The position numbers were made by a program, and so were the translations under genes. The notes beneath the pieces were generated by a model. The model did no database searches. It was given only the letters and a program-made list of their open reading frames with translations, and had not been told where the DNA came from. A stretch of DNA of 53,027 nt, taken from positions 1-53,027 of IMG/VR virus record IMGVR_UViG_3300045885_000475; one strand, written 5' to 3'. Positions 30,519 through 39,541 of the stretch are shown in pieces (position 1 is the first letter of the stretch; every line of letters starts with the position of its first letter). Source of the DNA: a virus.

Positions 30519-32152
30519 TCGTCTTGACCGCTCTCGCCCTCGGCTCGGTCTTCTTCAACCCGGGCGAGTTCATCGAGACCTTCCTGTGGATCCGCAACAA
30601 GCGCGACGCGATCGTGCCGCTCCAGCTGAACCCGACCCAGAGGAAGACCCTCGAGATCCGCCGGCAGACGATCCGCTCGGGGAAGCCGCGGCGCTGGATC
30701 ATCCTCAAGGCCAGGCGCCAGGGCCAGACGACGCTCTGGCAGGCGCTCAACTTCCACACCGTGTGCACGAAGCCGAACACGCGCTGCGTCACGCTCGGGC
30801 ACGAGACCGAGGCGACGGAGCAGATCTTCCAGATCGCGGACCTCTTCTGGAAGCGGATGCCCAAGGAGTTCCGGCCCGCGCGCCTGACGGAGCACGACAA
30901 GCGCGACCTCGAGTTCCCGGGCCTCAACTCGATGTTCTACATCGGCACCGCGGGGAAGAAGGGCTTCGGCCGCGGCACGAACGTCACACGGTACCAGGTG
31001 ACGGAGCTCCCGCACGCGGGCGGCACGCGCGCGGACCACGAGAGCCTGATGGCCGGCCTCGACGAAGCGGCGCAGGAGGGGGAGGGAGTACTCGAATCGA
31101 CCCCGGCCGGCGTCGGGGATCTCTTCCACGAGACCTACCAGGGCGCGAAGGACGGCGCGAACGACTGGACGCCGATCTTCTTCCGCTGGTTCGACGACCC
31201 GACGTATCGCAAGATCCTGGACGCGGCCGCCCGCCGCGAGCTCCTCGCCTCCTACACCGACGAGGAGAAGGACCTCGTCCGGAAGCACGCCCTCGAGCCC
31301 GAGCAGATCGCCTGGCGCCGGCAGATGCAGCGGAAGCGCGGCCGCCTGGCGCCGCAGGAGTACCCCGAGGACGACGTCACCTGCTTCCTCCTCTCCGGGC
31401 ACTGCTTCTTCGATCGACTGCTCCTGGCCGCCATGAAGCTCCGCGCGCCCGAGCCTGTCGAGAACGCCTGGCCCGACGAGGAGGGAACCGCCCAGCTCCG
31501 GATCTGGAAGCGGCCGCTCGGGGGCCACGAGTACGCCGCCGGCGGGGACGTGGCCGAGGGGATCCGCGGTGGGAACTACAGCTCCCTCATCGTGCGCGAC
31601 GTGAAGACCCTGGAGCCGATGGCCACACTCCGCGGGCACTGGAAGCCCGAGGAGTTCGGGAAGCGGTGTGCGGACGTCTGCACGAAGTTCAACGGGGCCC
31701 TCCTCGCGATCGAGCGGAACAACCACGGCCATTCGGCGCTCAATACGCTCCAGAACCAGGTCGACTACCGGAATCTCTACTGGCACGCCGAGTATGACGC
31801 GAAGGGCGGCGGCCGGAGCCAGGTGATCGGCTGGGCCACCACGCCGAAGTCCCGCCCGATCATGCTCGACCACTACCGGGAGCTCGTCGAGAGCGGCCAG
31901 GCGCCGCTGTGGGATCCCCGCGTGATCGACGAGTGCTCGACCTTCGTGAAGCAGGAGGGGAAGCGCGAGACCTACGCCGCGGAGGACGGCTGCCAGGACG
32001 ACTTGGTCATCGCCGACGCGATCTGCCTGCAGGCGCGCGAGTCGGCGCTCGGTGAGCGGAGCGAGGTCGGCGCCGGCTACGACCCGGCGGCTTACCTCGA
32101 GGCGACGGGAGGCCCCATGTTCCCGTCCGGCGGGGGGAACCTCTTCCCATGA
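30515..32152 (+). CDS. terL: Terminase large subunit
   Basis: The product is 545 residues with a GTG in a 4-bp overlap. The ATPase has a deviant Walker A, KARRQGQTT (65-73), with Gln where GKT is usual, and Walker B-like YQVTE (160-164). The coupling segment QEYPEDDVTCFLLSG is at about 281. The RNase H-like nuclease has Asp345 (AAGGDVAEG), Glu400 (LLAIERNNHG) and an Asp near 505 (CQDDLVIADAI). It pumps and cuts DNA during head filling. The circular permutation of the assembly fits a headful enzyme. Confidence 0.93.
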   Translation: MIVLTALALGSVFFNPGEFIETFLWIRNKRDAIVPLQLNPTQRKTLEIRRQTIRSGKPRRWIILKARRQGQTTLWQALNFHTVCTKPNTRCVTLGHETEATEQIFQIADLFWKRMPKEFRPARLTEHDKRDLEFPGLNSMFYIGTAGKKGFGRGTNVTRYQVTELPHAGGTRADHESLMAGLDEAAQEGEGVLESTPAGVGDLFHETYQGAKDGANDWTPIFFRWFDDPTYRKILDAAARRELLASYTDEEKDLVRKHALEPEQIAWRRQMQRKRGRLAPQEYPEDDVTCFLLSGHCFFDRLLLAAMKLRAPEPVENAWPDEEGTAQLRIWKRPLGGHEYAAGGDVAEGIRGGNYSSLIVRDVKTLEPMATLRGHWKPEEFGKRCADVCTKFNGALLAIERNNHGHSALNTLQNQVDYRNLYWHAEYDAKGGGRSQVIGWATTPKSRPIMLDHYRELVESGQAPLWDPRVIDECSTFVKQEGKRETYAAEDGCQDDLVIADAICLQARESALGERSEVGAGYDPAAYLEATGGPMFPSGGGNLFP

Positions 32153-33618
32153 GGAGGAAGCGCCCCGTCGCCCTGGCCTCGAACGCCGGTCCCGGCAGCG
32201 CCGGCGAGCCGATCACCGAGAGCCTGCTCCGGCAGTACCTCTTCGGCGAGACGAAGGTCTCGGCCGACATCGCCGACCTGGTCGGCAACTTCAACCCGAA
32301 GTACATCAACACGAAGACCCGCCTCCTCATGCGCGAGGATCCCGTCGTCGCTTTCGGCATGGCCATCCAGGAGTCCGTGATCCTGAACATGAACTGGACG
32401 GTCGAGTCGAAGGACCCGGAGATCACGGCCTTCGTCGACGCGCTCATGAAGCCGATCTACCGCGCGCTGGCCGTCGCGTCGGTGAACGCGATGGGGCTCG
32501 GCCGCCAGGTGGTCGAGAAGCTCTGGGACGTCCAGCCCCTCGAGTTCGAGGTGAAGGACGGCGGGATGAAGCGCCTTCCGAACGCCTGGATCTACCGCGG
32601 GTTCAAGGCGATCGACCCGCAGACCTGCACCCTCCTCGTCGACCACGAGCGGGACGAGTGGGCCGGCGTCGAGCAGATCGTCGCGACGAACAGCGCCGAC
32701 CGCAAGGCCGTCGGACCGGACCAGGTCGCCCTCTGGAGCTTCCGGAAGGAACGTGTCTTCGGGAAGCTGCAGGGCTGGCCGCTGCTCAACCAGGTCTACG
32801 AGCCCTGGTGGTTCAAGGTCGCGCTCTCGCTCCTCGCGAACCGCTACTTCGAGCGCCGTGCGGATCCGCAGGCGGTCGGCCGCGGGCAGAAGACGATCGA
32901 CGTGGGCGGGAAGCCCGTCGACGGCTTCGCCTGGCTGATCCGGCAGATGCTCGCGATGCGGTCCGGCGGGAGCGTCGTCCTCCCGAACGACCTGGTCAAG
33001 GGCACCAACGACAAGTTCGCCTGGGCCCTCGATTACCTGATGGACGACAAGCGCGGCGACATGTTCCAGGACCGGATCGACGCGCAGGACCTCCAGATCA
33101 CCCGCGGCCTTCTCCTGACCGACGAGGCGGGCACGTCCCAAGAGATGGGCGGCCGGGCGCGGAGCGAGACGCACCTCAAGACGCTCGGCGGGGTCCAGGA
33201 GGGCTTCCAGAAGGAGTTCCTCGAGGACTTCGTCAACCCGCAGATCGTGACGCCGGCCGTGATCTTCAACTACGGGGAGGAGCGGGCCCGGAAGGCACAG
33301 GCGAAGCTCACGACCGGCGGCCTCACCGTCGAGCAGAAGACGCTGCTCGGCGAGGTCCTGAAGGCCATCCTCCTCGCGGACCAGCTGAACAAGCAGGGCA
33401 AGCGCGTCTCCGTCCTGCAGCTCCTCAACGTCCGCGCGATCCTGGAGCACCTGAACATCCCCGCGCAGAGCGAGGAGGACGTCCAGGAGGCCGTCGACAA
33501 CGCGCCCGAGGAGCCGGCCCTGGGCGTGCCCGGAGACAAGCCGATCGAGATCGACGAGGAGACCGAGCGCGGCGCCACGAAGGAGCTCGTCAAGGTCGGC
33601 GCGGCGGATCCCGAATGA
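32149..33618 (+). CDS. Portal protein (DUF935/Mu gp29-like)
   Basis: The product is 489 residues, ATG overlapping terL. The pattern of early helices (LMREDPVVAFGMAIQESVIL), WTVE, the stretch around residues 210-245 (WPLLNQVYEPWWFKVALSLL) and the late SETHLKTLGGVQEGFQKEFL is that of Mu-like portals. It forms the dodecameric channel for DNA and docks the terminase. Confidence 0.85.
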   Translation: MRRKRPVALASNAGPGSAGEPITESLLRQYLFGETKVSADIADLVGNFNPKYINTKTRLLMREDPVVAFGMAIQESVILNMNWTVESKDPEITAFVDALMKPIYRALAVASVNAMGLGRQVVEKLWDVQPLEFEVKDGGMKRLPNAWIYRGFKAIDPQTCTLLVDHERDEWAGVEQIVATNSADRKAVGPDQVALWSFRKERVFGKLQGWPLLNQVYEPWWFKVALSLLANRYFERRADPQAVGRGQKTIDVGGKPVDGFAWLIRQMLAMRSGGSVVLPNDLVKGTNDKFAWALDYLMDDKRGDMFQDRIDAQDLQITRGLLLTDEAGTSQEMGGRARSETHLKTLGGVQEGFQKEFLEDFVNPQIVTPAVIFNYGEERARKAQAKLTTGGLTVEQKTLLGEVLKAILLADQLNKQGKRVSVLQLLNVRAILEHLNIPAQSEEDVQEAVDNAPEEPALGVPGDKPIEIDEETERGATKELVKVGAADPE

Positions 33619-33713
33619 CGAAAGATTCGCCGGCGGTTTGCCGGCAGCGGGCGGGGCGCGTTCCCCGCGGGCGGGGGCATCGCCCCTAGCCTCCTGGAAG
33701 AGAGGAGCCCAGC

Positions 33714-34340
33714 ATGGCGCGAGTTCGGTTCAAGGGTGGGAAGGCGGTCGGGGCCATCCACCTGGCCAACAACACGATCGTGGACGGGGACTTCTTCACG
33801 ATCGGGAACAAGGTCTACGAGTTCGACGACAACGCGTCGGTCACGGCGGGCCGTGTCGCGATCACGATCGGTGGCTCGGCGGCCCTGACCCGCGACGCCA
33901 TCATCGCCGCGATCAACGCGAACAAGCCCTCGAAGCCCGTGACGGCGGTCATCGACCCGAAGAACGCCTCGGGCGAGAAGATCAACCTGTTCGCCGACCA
34001 GGTCGGCGCGGCGGGCAACATCGTCCTCACCGAGAACGTGGCCGACGCGGGCTTCACCGTCCGGGCGGCCACCCTCGAGGGCGGCGAGAACGGCGGCGAG
34101 CAGACCATGGCGCGGGGCGAGTACACCGTGAAGACCATGGACGTCACGGCCGACAACGTGATGATCGAGACCGGCCTCACGTCGCCCCGGTTCGCCATCG
34201 TCCAGGCCCGGTCGTCCGCCGGCGTCCCCAAGGCGCACACCGCCGAGATCTCGATCTCGGGGTCGAAGATCCGGCTCAACTTCGCCGGCGCCACGGATCT
34301 CGCGGCGACCGACGTGGTGACCTGGATCGCCTGGGAGTAG
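33714..34340 (+). CDS. Putative virion structural protein
   Basis: The product is 208 residues behind GAGAGGAGCCC. N-terminal DGDFFTIGNKVYEFD and the following ADQVGAAGNIVLTE resemble a repeat-like beta domain found in phage head and other surface proteins; the rest is beta-rich. It sits between the portal and MuF genes, with a strong hairpin behind it, which may raise its abundance. Decoration or head fibre role is possible. Confidence 0.6.
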   Translation: MARVRFKGGKAVGAIHLANNTIVDGDFFTIGNKVYEFDDNASVTAGRVAITIGGSAALTRDAIIAAINANKPSKPVTAVIDPKNASGEKINLFADQVGAAGNIVLTENVADAGFTVRAATLEGGENGGEQTMARGEYTVKTMDVTADNVMIETGLTSPRFAIVQARSSAGVPKAHTAEISISGSKIRLNFAGATDLAATDVVTWIAWE

Positions 34341-34366
34341 CCCAGACGGCCGCACTGCGGTCATTC

Positions 34367-34395
34367 GAGGCCCCCGGGCTCCACCCCGGGGCCTC
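34367..34395 (+). promoter_or_regulatory. Strong intergenic hairpin
   Basis: GAGGCCCC pairs with GGGGCCTC, with a further 3 bp inside, around a CTCCA loop. There is no T tract. Probably an mRNA-stabilising or partial-termination element behind the structural gene. Confidence 0.5.
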
Positions 34396-34419
34396 CTGTG
34401 AAGGCAGAAGGAGACGCGC

Positions 34420-34617
34420 ATGCAGCAGGTGGCGGACCTGACGGAGCTCCGGGCCCTCGTGGGCCACGGGGAGAACGAGCTCGTCTTCGTACGGGATCTG
34501 GGCTCGACCTATCGGTACGACCCTGCGTCCCTCGAGGAGGACGACTCGGACCAGTTCGTGAAGCCGACCAACGTGGGCCCGGCCGTGCATCCCGGGCGCT
34601 GGGTTCTCGCCTCGTAA
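34420..34617 (+). CDS. Small protein related to the tail-fibre N-terminus
   Basis: The product is 65 residues behind GAAGGAGACGCGC. The segment STYRYDPASLEEDDSDQFVK and the ending GRWVLAS closely parallel residues 30-75 of the tail fibre at 51337 (ERYLFDPASTEEDDGDEV ... GRWI). This small beta domain occurs at the base of many phage appendages, so the protein may be a head-attached adaptor. Confidence 0.65.
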   Translation: MQQVADLTELRALVGHGENELVFVRDLGSTYRYDPASLEEDDSDQFVKPTNVGPAVHPGRWVLAS

Positions 34618-34632
34618 CCGAAGGAGATCGCC

Positions 34633-34986
34633 GTGAACAACGCGCTCTTCCCCGTCCTGGCAGACCCCGGGGACGCTCTCACGCCGGACGCCGGCGCCGA
34701 CATCCTCGAGACGGCGATCACGCCCGGCGCCAAGGGGTACTCCTGGCTCCTCGTCCAGATCGAGGTCGACACGCCGACGATCATCACCATGACCAGCAAG
34801 AAGGTGAACACCGGCGAGACGCCGGTCGAGAGCGAGATCTGGAGTGGCGACTCCGGGCCCGACATCGAGGCGAACCGGGTCCATACGTTCCGCGTCCTCG
34901 CTCACTCGGACTACCAGTACAACTTCCGCCTGGCCGACGCGGTGGGCGTGAAGCGGTTCCTGGTGGCGGGGCACAAGGAGGGATAG
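34633..34986 (+). CDS. Small structural protein
   Basis: The product is 117 residues, GTG behind GAAGGAGATCGCC. All-beta pattern with alternating hydrophobic residues (LLVQIEVDTPTIITMTSKKV). Probably a head decoration or fibre domain. Its TAG stop shares a base with the next GTG. Confidence 0.55.
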   Translation: MNNALFPVLADPGDALTPDAGADILETAITPGAKGYSWLLVQIEVDTPTIITMTSKKVNTGETPVESEIWSGDSGPDIEANRVHTFRVLAHSDYQYNFRLADAVGVKRFLVAGHKEG

Positions 34987-36122
34987 TGGCCGCTTCGCGC
35001 GAACTCCAGGCCTTCCTCTCCTCCGACGGGGTCGTCGCGGCGCTCGATCGCCACTACGCCCGCGTCATCGAGCGGATCCTGCAGGAGCTCGCCGCCGGCA
35101 TTTCCCGCCCTGGCGCCTCGCGCGCGCGCGACCTCCTCATCACGCTCCGGGACCTGGTCGCCCAGCTGGACCCGAAGAAGGACTCGTTCGTCCGGACCTG
35201 GATCCGCGAGCGGCTGCCGCAGGCCTTCATCCTGGGCGACAAATCCGCCGTCCGCCAGGTCCGGGAGGAGCTCGAGAAGGTGACCGCGGAGAAGCGGGCC
35301 CTGGTCGGCGACCTGAACCGCTCCTTCACGGCGGTGAACACGCTCGCCCTCCGCGCGATCGTGGCGGCCATGGAGGACCGCCTGGTCGACGCCGCGCGCC
35401 AGGTCCTCACCACCTCGAGCTTCGCGATCCGGCGCACGCAGCTCATCCTCCACCAGGACCAGGCCGTGCGCGAAGCCGTGACCGGGGGCATCATCCGCGG
35501 CGCCGCCGGCCGCGAGATCTCGGACGACATCGCCCGGATCATCCTGACCGGAGAGGCCGACCGGGAAGCGCTCCAGCGCCTGCGCGCGCGGGGGTTCCAG
35601 AGCGACTCGATCGCGCTCTACAAGCGCCTGTCCGAGGGCCAGTTCATCAAGGTCGGCGACCGCAATTTCAACGTCCGCGCCTACGCCAACCTGGTCGCGC
35701 GGACCATGCCGCGGGAGGCCCACCGGGTGGGCACCGTCGTCAGGCTGCAGCAGAACGGCATCGACCACGTCCGGATCTCGCAGCACAAGCAGGTCGAGAT
35801 CGACGAGTGCACGCCGTTCGCCGGCCGGGTGTACTACATCGGACCGCTGCCCCAGGATCCGCTCGGCTTCCCGCACCTCAAGCAGGTGACGAACGGCGGG
35901 CCGCCTTGGCATCCGCACTGCATCCACGTCGTGGAGCCGTTCGTCGCGGTGCTCAAGCCGCAGTCGGCGATCGACGCCGCGCGCGCGGACGCGGAGCTCC
36001 TCCCCCGCCGGTTCCTGGGGAAGACCGCCGCGGAGGTCCGCGATCTGGTCCACGCGCTCGACGAGAACGAGCTCAAGGCGATCGCGCCGAAGGGCATGGG
36101 CGACATCAAACCCGCTGCGTAG
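34986..36122 (+). CDS. MuF-like minor head morphogenesis protein
   Basis: The product is 378 residues with a GTG start. The N-terminal two-thirds is helical; residues 255-315 carry the Phage_Mu_F signature (ISQHKQVEIDECTPFAGRVY ... PPWHPHCIHVVEPF) with its conserved Cys/His positions. These proteins sit inside the capsid near the portal and are ejected or help procapsid assembly. No toxin domain is fused at the C-terminus. Confidence 0.85.
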   Translation: MAASRELQAFLSSDGVVAALDRHYARVIERILQELAAGISRPGASRARDLLITLRDLVAQLDPKKDSFVRTWIRERLPQAFILGDKSAVRQVREELEKVTAEKRALVGDLNRSFTAVNTLALRAIVAAMEDRLVDAARQVLTTSSFAIRRTQLILHQDQAVREAVTGGIIRGAAGREISDDIARIILTGEADREALQRLRARGFQSDSIALYKRLSEGQFIKVGDRNFNVRAYANLVARTMPREAHRVGTVVRLQQNGIDHVRISQHKQVEIDECTPFAGRVYYIGPLPQDPLGFPHLKQVTNGGPPWHPHCIHVVEPFVAVLKPQSAIDAARADAELLPRRFLGKTAAEVRDLVHALDENELKAIAPKGMGDIKPAA

Positions 36123-36132
36123 GAGACGAACC

Positions 36133-37332
36133 GTGAAGAAGCAGCTCCTGGTCCTGGCGAAGGGGGACTTCCTGTCCCAGGGGTCCGGCCGGTTCGCGAA
36201 GGAGATCGCGCACGTCGGAACGTGGATCCACCCGGGGACCGGCCAGACGATCACGTTCACGCCCGAGCGGATCGAGAAGCTGGCCGCGGCAAACGAGCGG
36301 TACGTGAAGAACGGGAACAAGATTCCTTTCCCCGACGGCCACAGCTTCAAGAGCGTCGACAACCTCGGCCACTGGCCCGGCCCCTTCATGCTCGAGAAGG
36401 CGGCCGGGAAGTTCATGGGCGTCGTCGACGTGAAGGACGCGAAGGCGCTCGAGAAGCTGTCCGCGAAGGCGATCACGGGCGTCTCAGCGCTGATCGAGTT
36501 CAACGTCACCGACCCCACAGGCGCGACCTACGAAGAGGTCTGCACGCACATCTGCGCGACCGAGTACCCGGTCATCACCGGGCAGGAGGGCTTCATCGAG
36601 CTCGCGGCGAAGGACGCAGCTCACGACCTTTACATCCCCGAGGAACTTGCGGGCGGTTCGCCCGAGAAAGGAGACCAGATGGATCCCAAAAAGCTGGCGC
36701 TGGCGCTCGGGCTGGACCCGGAGAAGGCCACCGCCGACCAGGTCCTCGAGGCCGCCACCAAGGCGGGCCAGGACCTCAAGCTGAGCCGCGAGAGCATGAC
36801 GGCCCTGTCGGCCGAGCTTTCGAAGCACGGCCTCAAGCTGGACGGCGGAAAGCTCCTCAAGGTGGAGCCCGTCTCAGCCGACACGCTCGACCTCTCCGTG
36901 AAGCCGGAGGACGACGCACAGACGATCGCGATGAAGACGGAGCTCCTCTCGCACCGCGTGGGCGCCGCGAAGGGCCGCGTGGAGAACGCCAAGTCCGAGG
37001 CCGACCGCCTGGTGAAGGAGGGCCTGGTCCCGCCCGCCATGCAGGGCGAGCTCGCGGAGCTCCTCTCGATCGGGAACGAGGCGTCGGCCGTGGCGCTCTC
37101 GTCGGACGGGAAGGCGATCATCCAGAAGACCGTCCGGGCTTCCGAGATCCTGGGCAAGATCTTCAAGGCCATCCCTGGGATCCTCAAGCCCGGCCTCCAG
37201 CGCCTGTCCACGGACCCCGCGGAGCAGGGCGGGGACAACAAGGACCCCGAGGCCCTGGCCGCCAAGGGCGCCGAGATCGCGCGGAAGGCGCTCGGCAAGC
37301 CTGCCAAGAAGGAGACCGCCGGGGCGAAGTAG
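36133..37332 (+). CDS. Head maturation protease with C-terminal scaffold (Mu gpI-like)
   Basis: The product is 399 residues, GTG behind TAGGAGACGAACC. The N-terminal half resembles the Mu-type protease: GTWIHPGTGQTITFTPERIE, then DGHSFKSVDNLGHWPG near residue 75 with candidate catalytic His, and KAITGVSALIEFNV near 115. Residues 183-399 are a charged helical scaffold. An internal start at 36679 would produce the scaffold alone, as in Mu gpI/gpZ and lambda C/Nu3. Confidence 0.8.
   Translation: MKKQLLVLAKGDFLSQGSGRFAKEIAHVGTWIHPGTGQTITFTPERIEKLAAANERYVKNGNKIPFPDGHSFKSVDNLGHWPGPFMLEKAAGKFMGVVDVKDAKALEKLSAKAITGVSALIEFNVTDPTGATYEEVCTHICATEYPVITGQEGFIELAAKDAAHDLYIPEELAGGSPEKGDQMDPKKLALALGLDPEKATADQVLEAATKAGQDLKLSRESMTALSAELSKHGLKLDGGKLLKVEPVSADTLDLSVKPEDDAQTIAMKTELLSHRVGAAKGRVENAKSEADRLVKEGLVPPAMQGELAELLSIGNEASAVALSSDGKAIIQKTVRASEILGKIFKAIPGILKPGLQRLSTDPAEQGGDNKDPEALAAKGAEIARKALGKPAKKETAGAK
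36679..37332 (+). CDS. Scaffold protein from internal start
   Basis: ATG 36679 is in frame within the protease gene and follows GAAAGGAGACCAG, the same initiation signal used by many genes here, at ideal spacing. The product (217 residues, MDPKKLALALGLDPEKATAD...) is helical and charged, ending in a Lys-rich segment, the classical form of a capsid scaffold that binds coat protein through its C-terminus. Confidence 0.75.
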   Translation: MDPKKLALALGLDPEKATADQVLEAATKAGQDLKLSRESMTALSAELSKHGLKLDGGKLLKVEPVSADTLDLSVKPEDDAQTIAMKTELLSHRVGAAKGRVENAKSEADRLVKEGLVPPAMQGELAELLSIGNEASAVALSSDGKAIIQKTVRASEILGKIFKAIPGILKPGLQRLSTDPAEQGGDNKDPEALAAKGAEIARKALGKPAKKETAGAK

Positions 37333-37405
37333 CCCCGTCATGGAGACGCTCGAGGGGTGGTCCCTCGGCGGTTGAGAAAGCTCGAATGACCGAAGGAGGT
37401 CACGC

Positions 37406-37852
37406 ATGAACCCGGAACTGGGCCAGGACGCGATCCCCGGCATGGGGCCGCGGGTGGACGGCACCTCGCGCACCTTCCTCGCGCACTCGCACTACGAGAC
37501 GCGCGGCATCATCATCGACGCCGACACGGAGGACGACGGCAACGACCCCACGACCAAGCTCCGCGCGGGCCTGGTCCTCGTCAAGGTGGTCGCCGGCCCC
37601 AACGTCAACAAGTTCGTCCACTCCGAGCACGCCGACGCGCCGGCCGACGCCGACATCACCGAGGCGGTGATCCTGAACGGCAAGGACGTGAACCTCCTCG
37701 ACAAGGCGAGCGAGCCCGAGGACAAGGTCGCGACGGGCGTCTTCCACGGCCTCGCCGACGAGGACAAGGTGTTCTTCGGGACGGCCGTCGGCGCGCGGAT
37801 CGCCGCGATGAAGGCGGCGATGCCGCTCGTGGCCTTCGTCAAGAAGGACTAG
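37406..37852 (+). CDS. Head decoration protein (lambda gpD-like)
   Basis: The product is 148 residues behind GAAGGAGGTCACGC. Placed between scaffold and major capsid as in lambda-like head operons; the beta-rich chain with LRAGLVLVKV and VILNGKDVNLLDKA is typical of decoration proteins that stabilise capsid threefold sites. Assignment from order and composition. Confidence 0.75.
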   Translation: MNPELGQDAIPGMGPRVDGTSRTFLAHSHYETRGIIIDADTEDDGNDPTTKLRAGLVLVKVVAGPNVNKFVHSEHADAPADADITEAVILNGKDVNLLDKASEPEDKVATGVFHGLADEDKVFFGTAVGARIAAMKAAMPLVAFVKKD

Positions 37853-37932
37853 GCCTCGCGCGCGGGCACGGGCCTGTCGCCCGGGCGCCCTGACCTTGGG
37901 GGAACGGAAGACCTGACGGAGGACCGACAACC

Positions 37933-38949
37933 ATGGACCTCGACCTTCTGACCTACGAATCCCTGATGGGGATGATCAACGAGTTCGAGCAGGAGGAGCT
38001 GACGCTCCTCAACTCCGGGATCTGCCCGGACGAGAGCGACCTGACCCAGAGCTTCGTGTGGGACATCCTGGGGATCCCGCGCGACGTCTTCAAGTTCCAG
38101 AGCAAGCACTCGGCGTCCGACGAGCGGAAGCTGGTCGTGATCGGGCAGCAGACCGCCCGGCCGGCCACGACCTTCCTGAACAAGAAGCTCACGGCGTCGC
38201 AGTGGCAAGACCTGCGGAGCCCGGGCAGCAACGCGCGGCAGGCCGCGGCCGCGAGGCAGATCGCCCTCGACCTCAAGGACCTGGACGACGCGATCGCGCG
38301 CCAGGACGAGTTCATGATCGCCGGCGCCCTGCAGGGCCAGCTGGACATCACGATCCACGACATCGCCGTCTCGATCGACTACGGCATCCCCGTCGCGAAC
38401 GTCTTCGGGCTGGCCCTCGGCGGCGATCAGCAGATCGCGGTCGACTGGTCGGACGAGTCGGCCAAGATCGGCGACGATGTGCGTCGGATGATCCTCGCCG
38501 GCTCGCACAGCTCCGGCCGTACCATGCGTCACGCCTGGACCTCGGGCAAGATCCTGGAGCACATCCAGGCGAGCCAGGAATTCCAGGAGAAGGTCGGGAA
38601 CACCGAGAGCGGCGCCCAGGTCTTCCGCGAGGGCACGATCGGCCGCTTCAAGGGCCTCGACTGGCACCGCCTCGACCACTCCTTCCTCGACGGCGCGACT
38701 CCGACGCCATACTGGGACGAGAACACGGTCGTCCTCACCCCGAACCCCGACCGCGCGTGGCTCTCGATGCTGCGCGGCGGCCAGATGATCCCGACGAACG
38801 ACGGCCGGGGCCTCCAGGAGGTCCTGGGCAAGGCGGCCTGGGCGGGGATGATGAAGGATCCCCCGGCGATCGCGCTCTACCTGCGCGACGTCCGGATCCC
38901 CGCGCTCAAGCTCCCCGGCGCCGTGGTCAAGGCGACGGTGACCGCGTAA
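37933..38949 (+). CDS. Major capsid protein (lambda gpE-like)
   Basis: The product is 338 residues. Length, position after decoration gene, and the C-terminal half (EGTIGRFKGLDWHRLDHSFL ... PNPDRAWLSMLRGG) match the GPE family of major capsid proteins with the HK97 fold. A strong hairpin follows the stop and should protect this abundant message. Confidence 0.85.
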   Translation: MDLDLLTYESLMGMINEFEQEELTLLNSGICPDESDLTQSFVWDILGIPRDVFKFQSKHSASDERKLVVIGQQTARPATTFLNKKLTASQWQDLRSPGSNARQAAAARQIALDLKDLDDAIARQDEFMIAGALQGQLDITIHDIAVSIDYGIPVANVFGLALGGDQQIAVDWSDESAKIGDDVRRMILAGSHSSGRTMRHAWTSGKILEHIQASQEFQEKVGNTESGAQVFREGTIGRFKGLDWHRLDHSFLDGATPTPYWDENTVVLTPNPDRAWLSMLRGGQMIPTNDGRGLQEVLGKAAWAGMMKDPPAIALYLRDVRIPALKLPGAVVKATVTA

Positions 38950-38950
38950 C

Positions 38951-38980
38951 GCGAGGCTCTATCCATTGCGCTACGGCCGC
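38951..38980 (-). other. tRNA 5'-half-like fragment
   Basis: Read on the minus strand, GCGGCCGTAGCGCAATGGAT plus AGAGCCTCGC is the acceptor strand and D-arm of an Arg-like tRNA. The anticodon arm and 3' half are absent, so it is not a functional tRNA. It may be an old integration scar or attachment core. It lies between capsid and connector genes, far from the integrase. Confidence 0.5.
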
Positions 38981-39009
38981 GCCCGGGGGAGCTAGCAACT
39001 CCCCCGGGC
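38981..39009 (+). terminator. Post-capsid hairpin
   Basis: A perfect 11-bp stem GCCCGGGGGAG/CTCCCCCGGGC with 7-nt loop, right after the major capsid gene. With no T tract it may only attenuate transcription or stabilise the capsid mRNA. Confidence 0.5.
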
Positions 39010-39034
39010 TGGCGTGGCGGTGAACGAGGAATAG

Positions 39035-39535
39035 ATGGACATCATCGCGACCCCCTCCGACCCCGAGGCGAATTCGTACCTCGACCTCGAGGAGGCGGAC
39101 GAGCTGATGTCGGCCTTCCTGCACGCCGACGAGTGGGACGCCTTCGAGGAGGAGCAGACGAAGCGGCTCCTCATGACGGGGACGCGCCTGATCGACGCGT
39201 ACACGGTCTGGGGCGCGCCCAAGATCGCCGGCCAGGCGCTCGCCTTCCCGCGCGAGGTGGACCTGGTGGACGAGATCCCGAAGGCCGTCAAGCTTGCCCT
39301 CTGCGAGTACCTCGACTACATGTCCGACGGGACCATGGTCGCGGTGAAGAAGCTGCAGGCGGAGGGCGTGACGTCGGCCTCGATGCTGGGACAGTCCTCG
39401 AGCATGGAGAAGGATCCCTCGCAGCTCCCCGCGGGCGCGCGGAACATCCTCGACAAGCTCCTCCAGCAGGGCAACGTGCCCGCCTTCGGGAACCCCGAGT
39501 ACTGCGGCGACGATCCGAACCAGCTTTTCACGTAG
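39035..39535 (+). CDS. Head-tail adaptor (DnaT-like/gp6 connector)
   Basis: The product is 166 residues. NSYLDLEEADELMSAFLHAD, W(D)xFEEEQTKRLLMTGTRLID, then QALAFPREVDL and IPKAVKLALCEYL match the phage adaptor family annotated as DnaT-like, which caps the portal. Correct position after the capsid gene. Confidence 0.8.
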   Translation: MDIIATPSDPEANSYLDLEEADELMSAFLHADEWDAFEEEQTKRLLMTGTRLIDAYTVWGAPKIAGQALAFPREVDLVDEIPKAVKLALCEYLDYMSDGTMVAVKKLQAEGVTSASMLGQSSSMEKDPSQLPAGARNILDKLLQQGNVPAFGNPEYCGDDPNQLFT

Positions 39536-39541
39536 GCCTAC

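Noticed and set aside
38951-39009. Complete tRNA gene
   Set aside because: Only the 5' half fits; no anticodon stem, T-arm or acceptor 3' strand follows.
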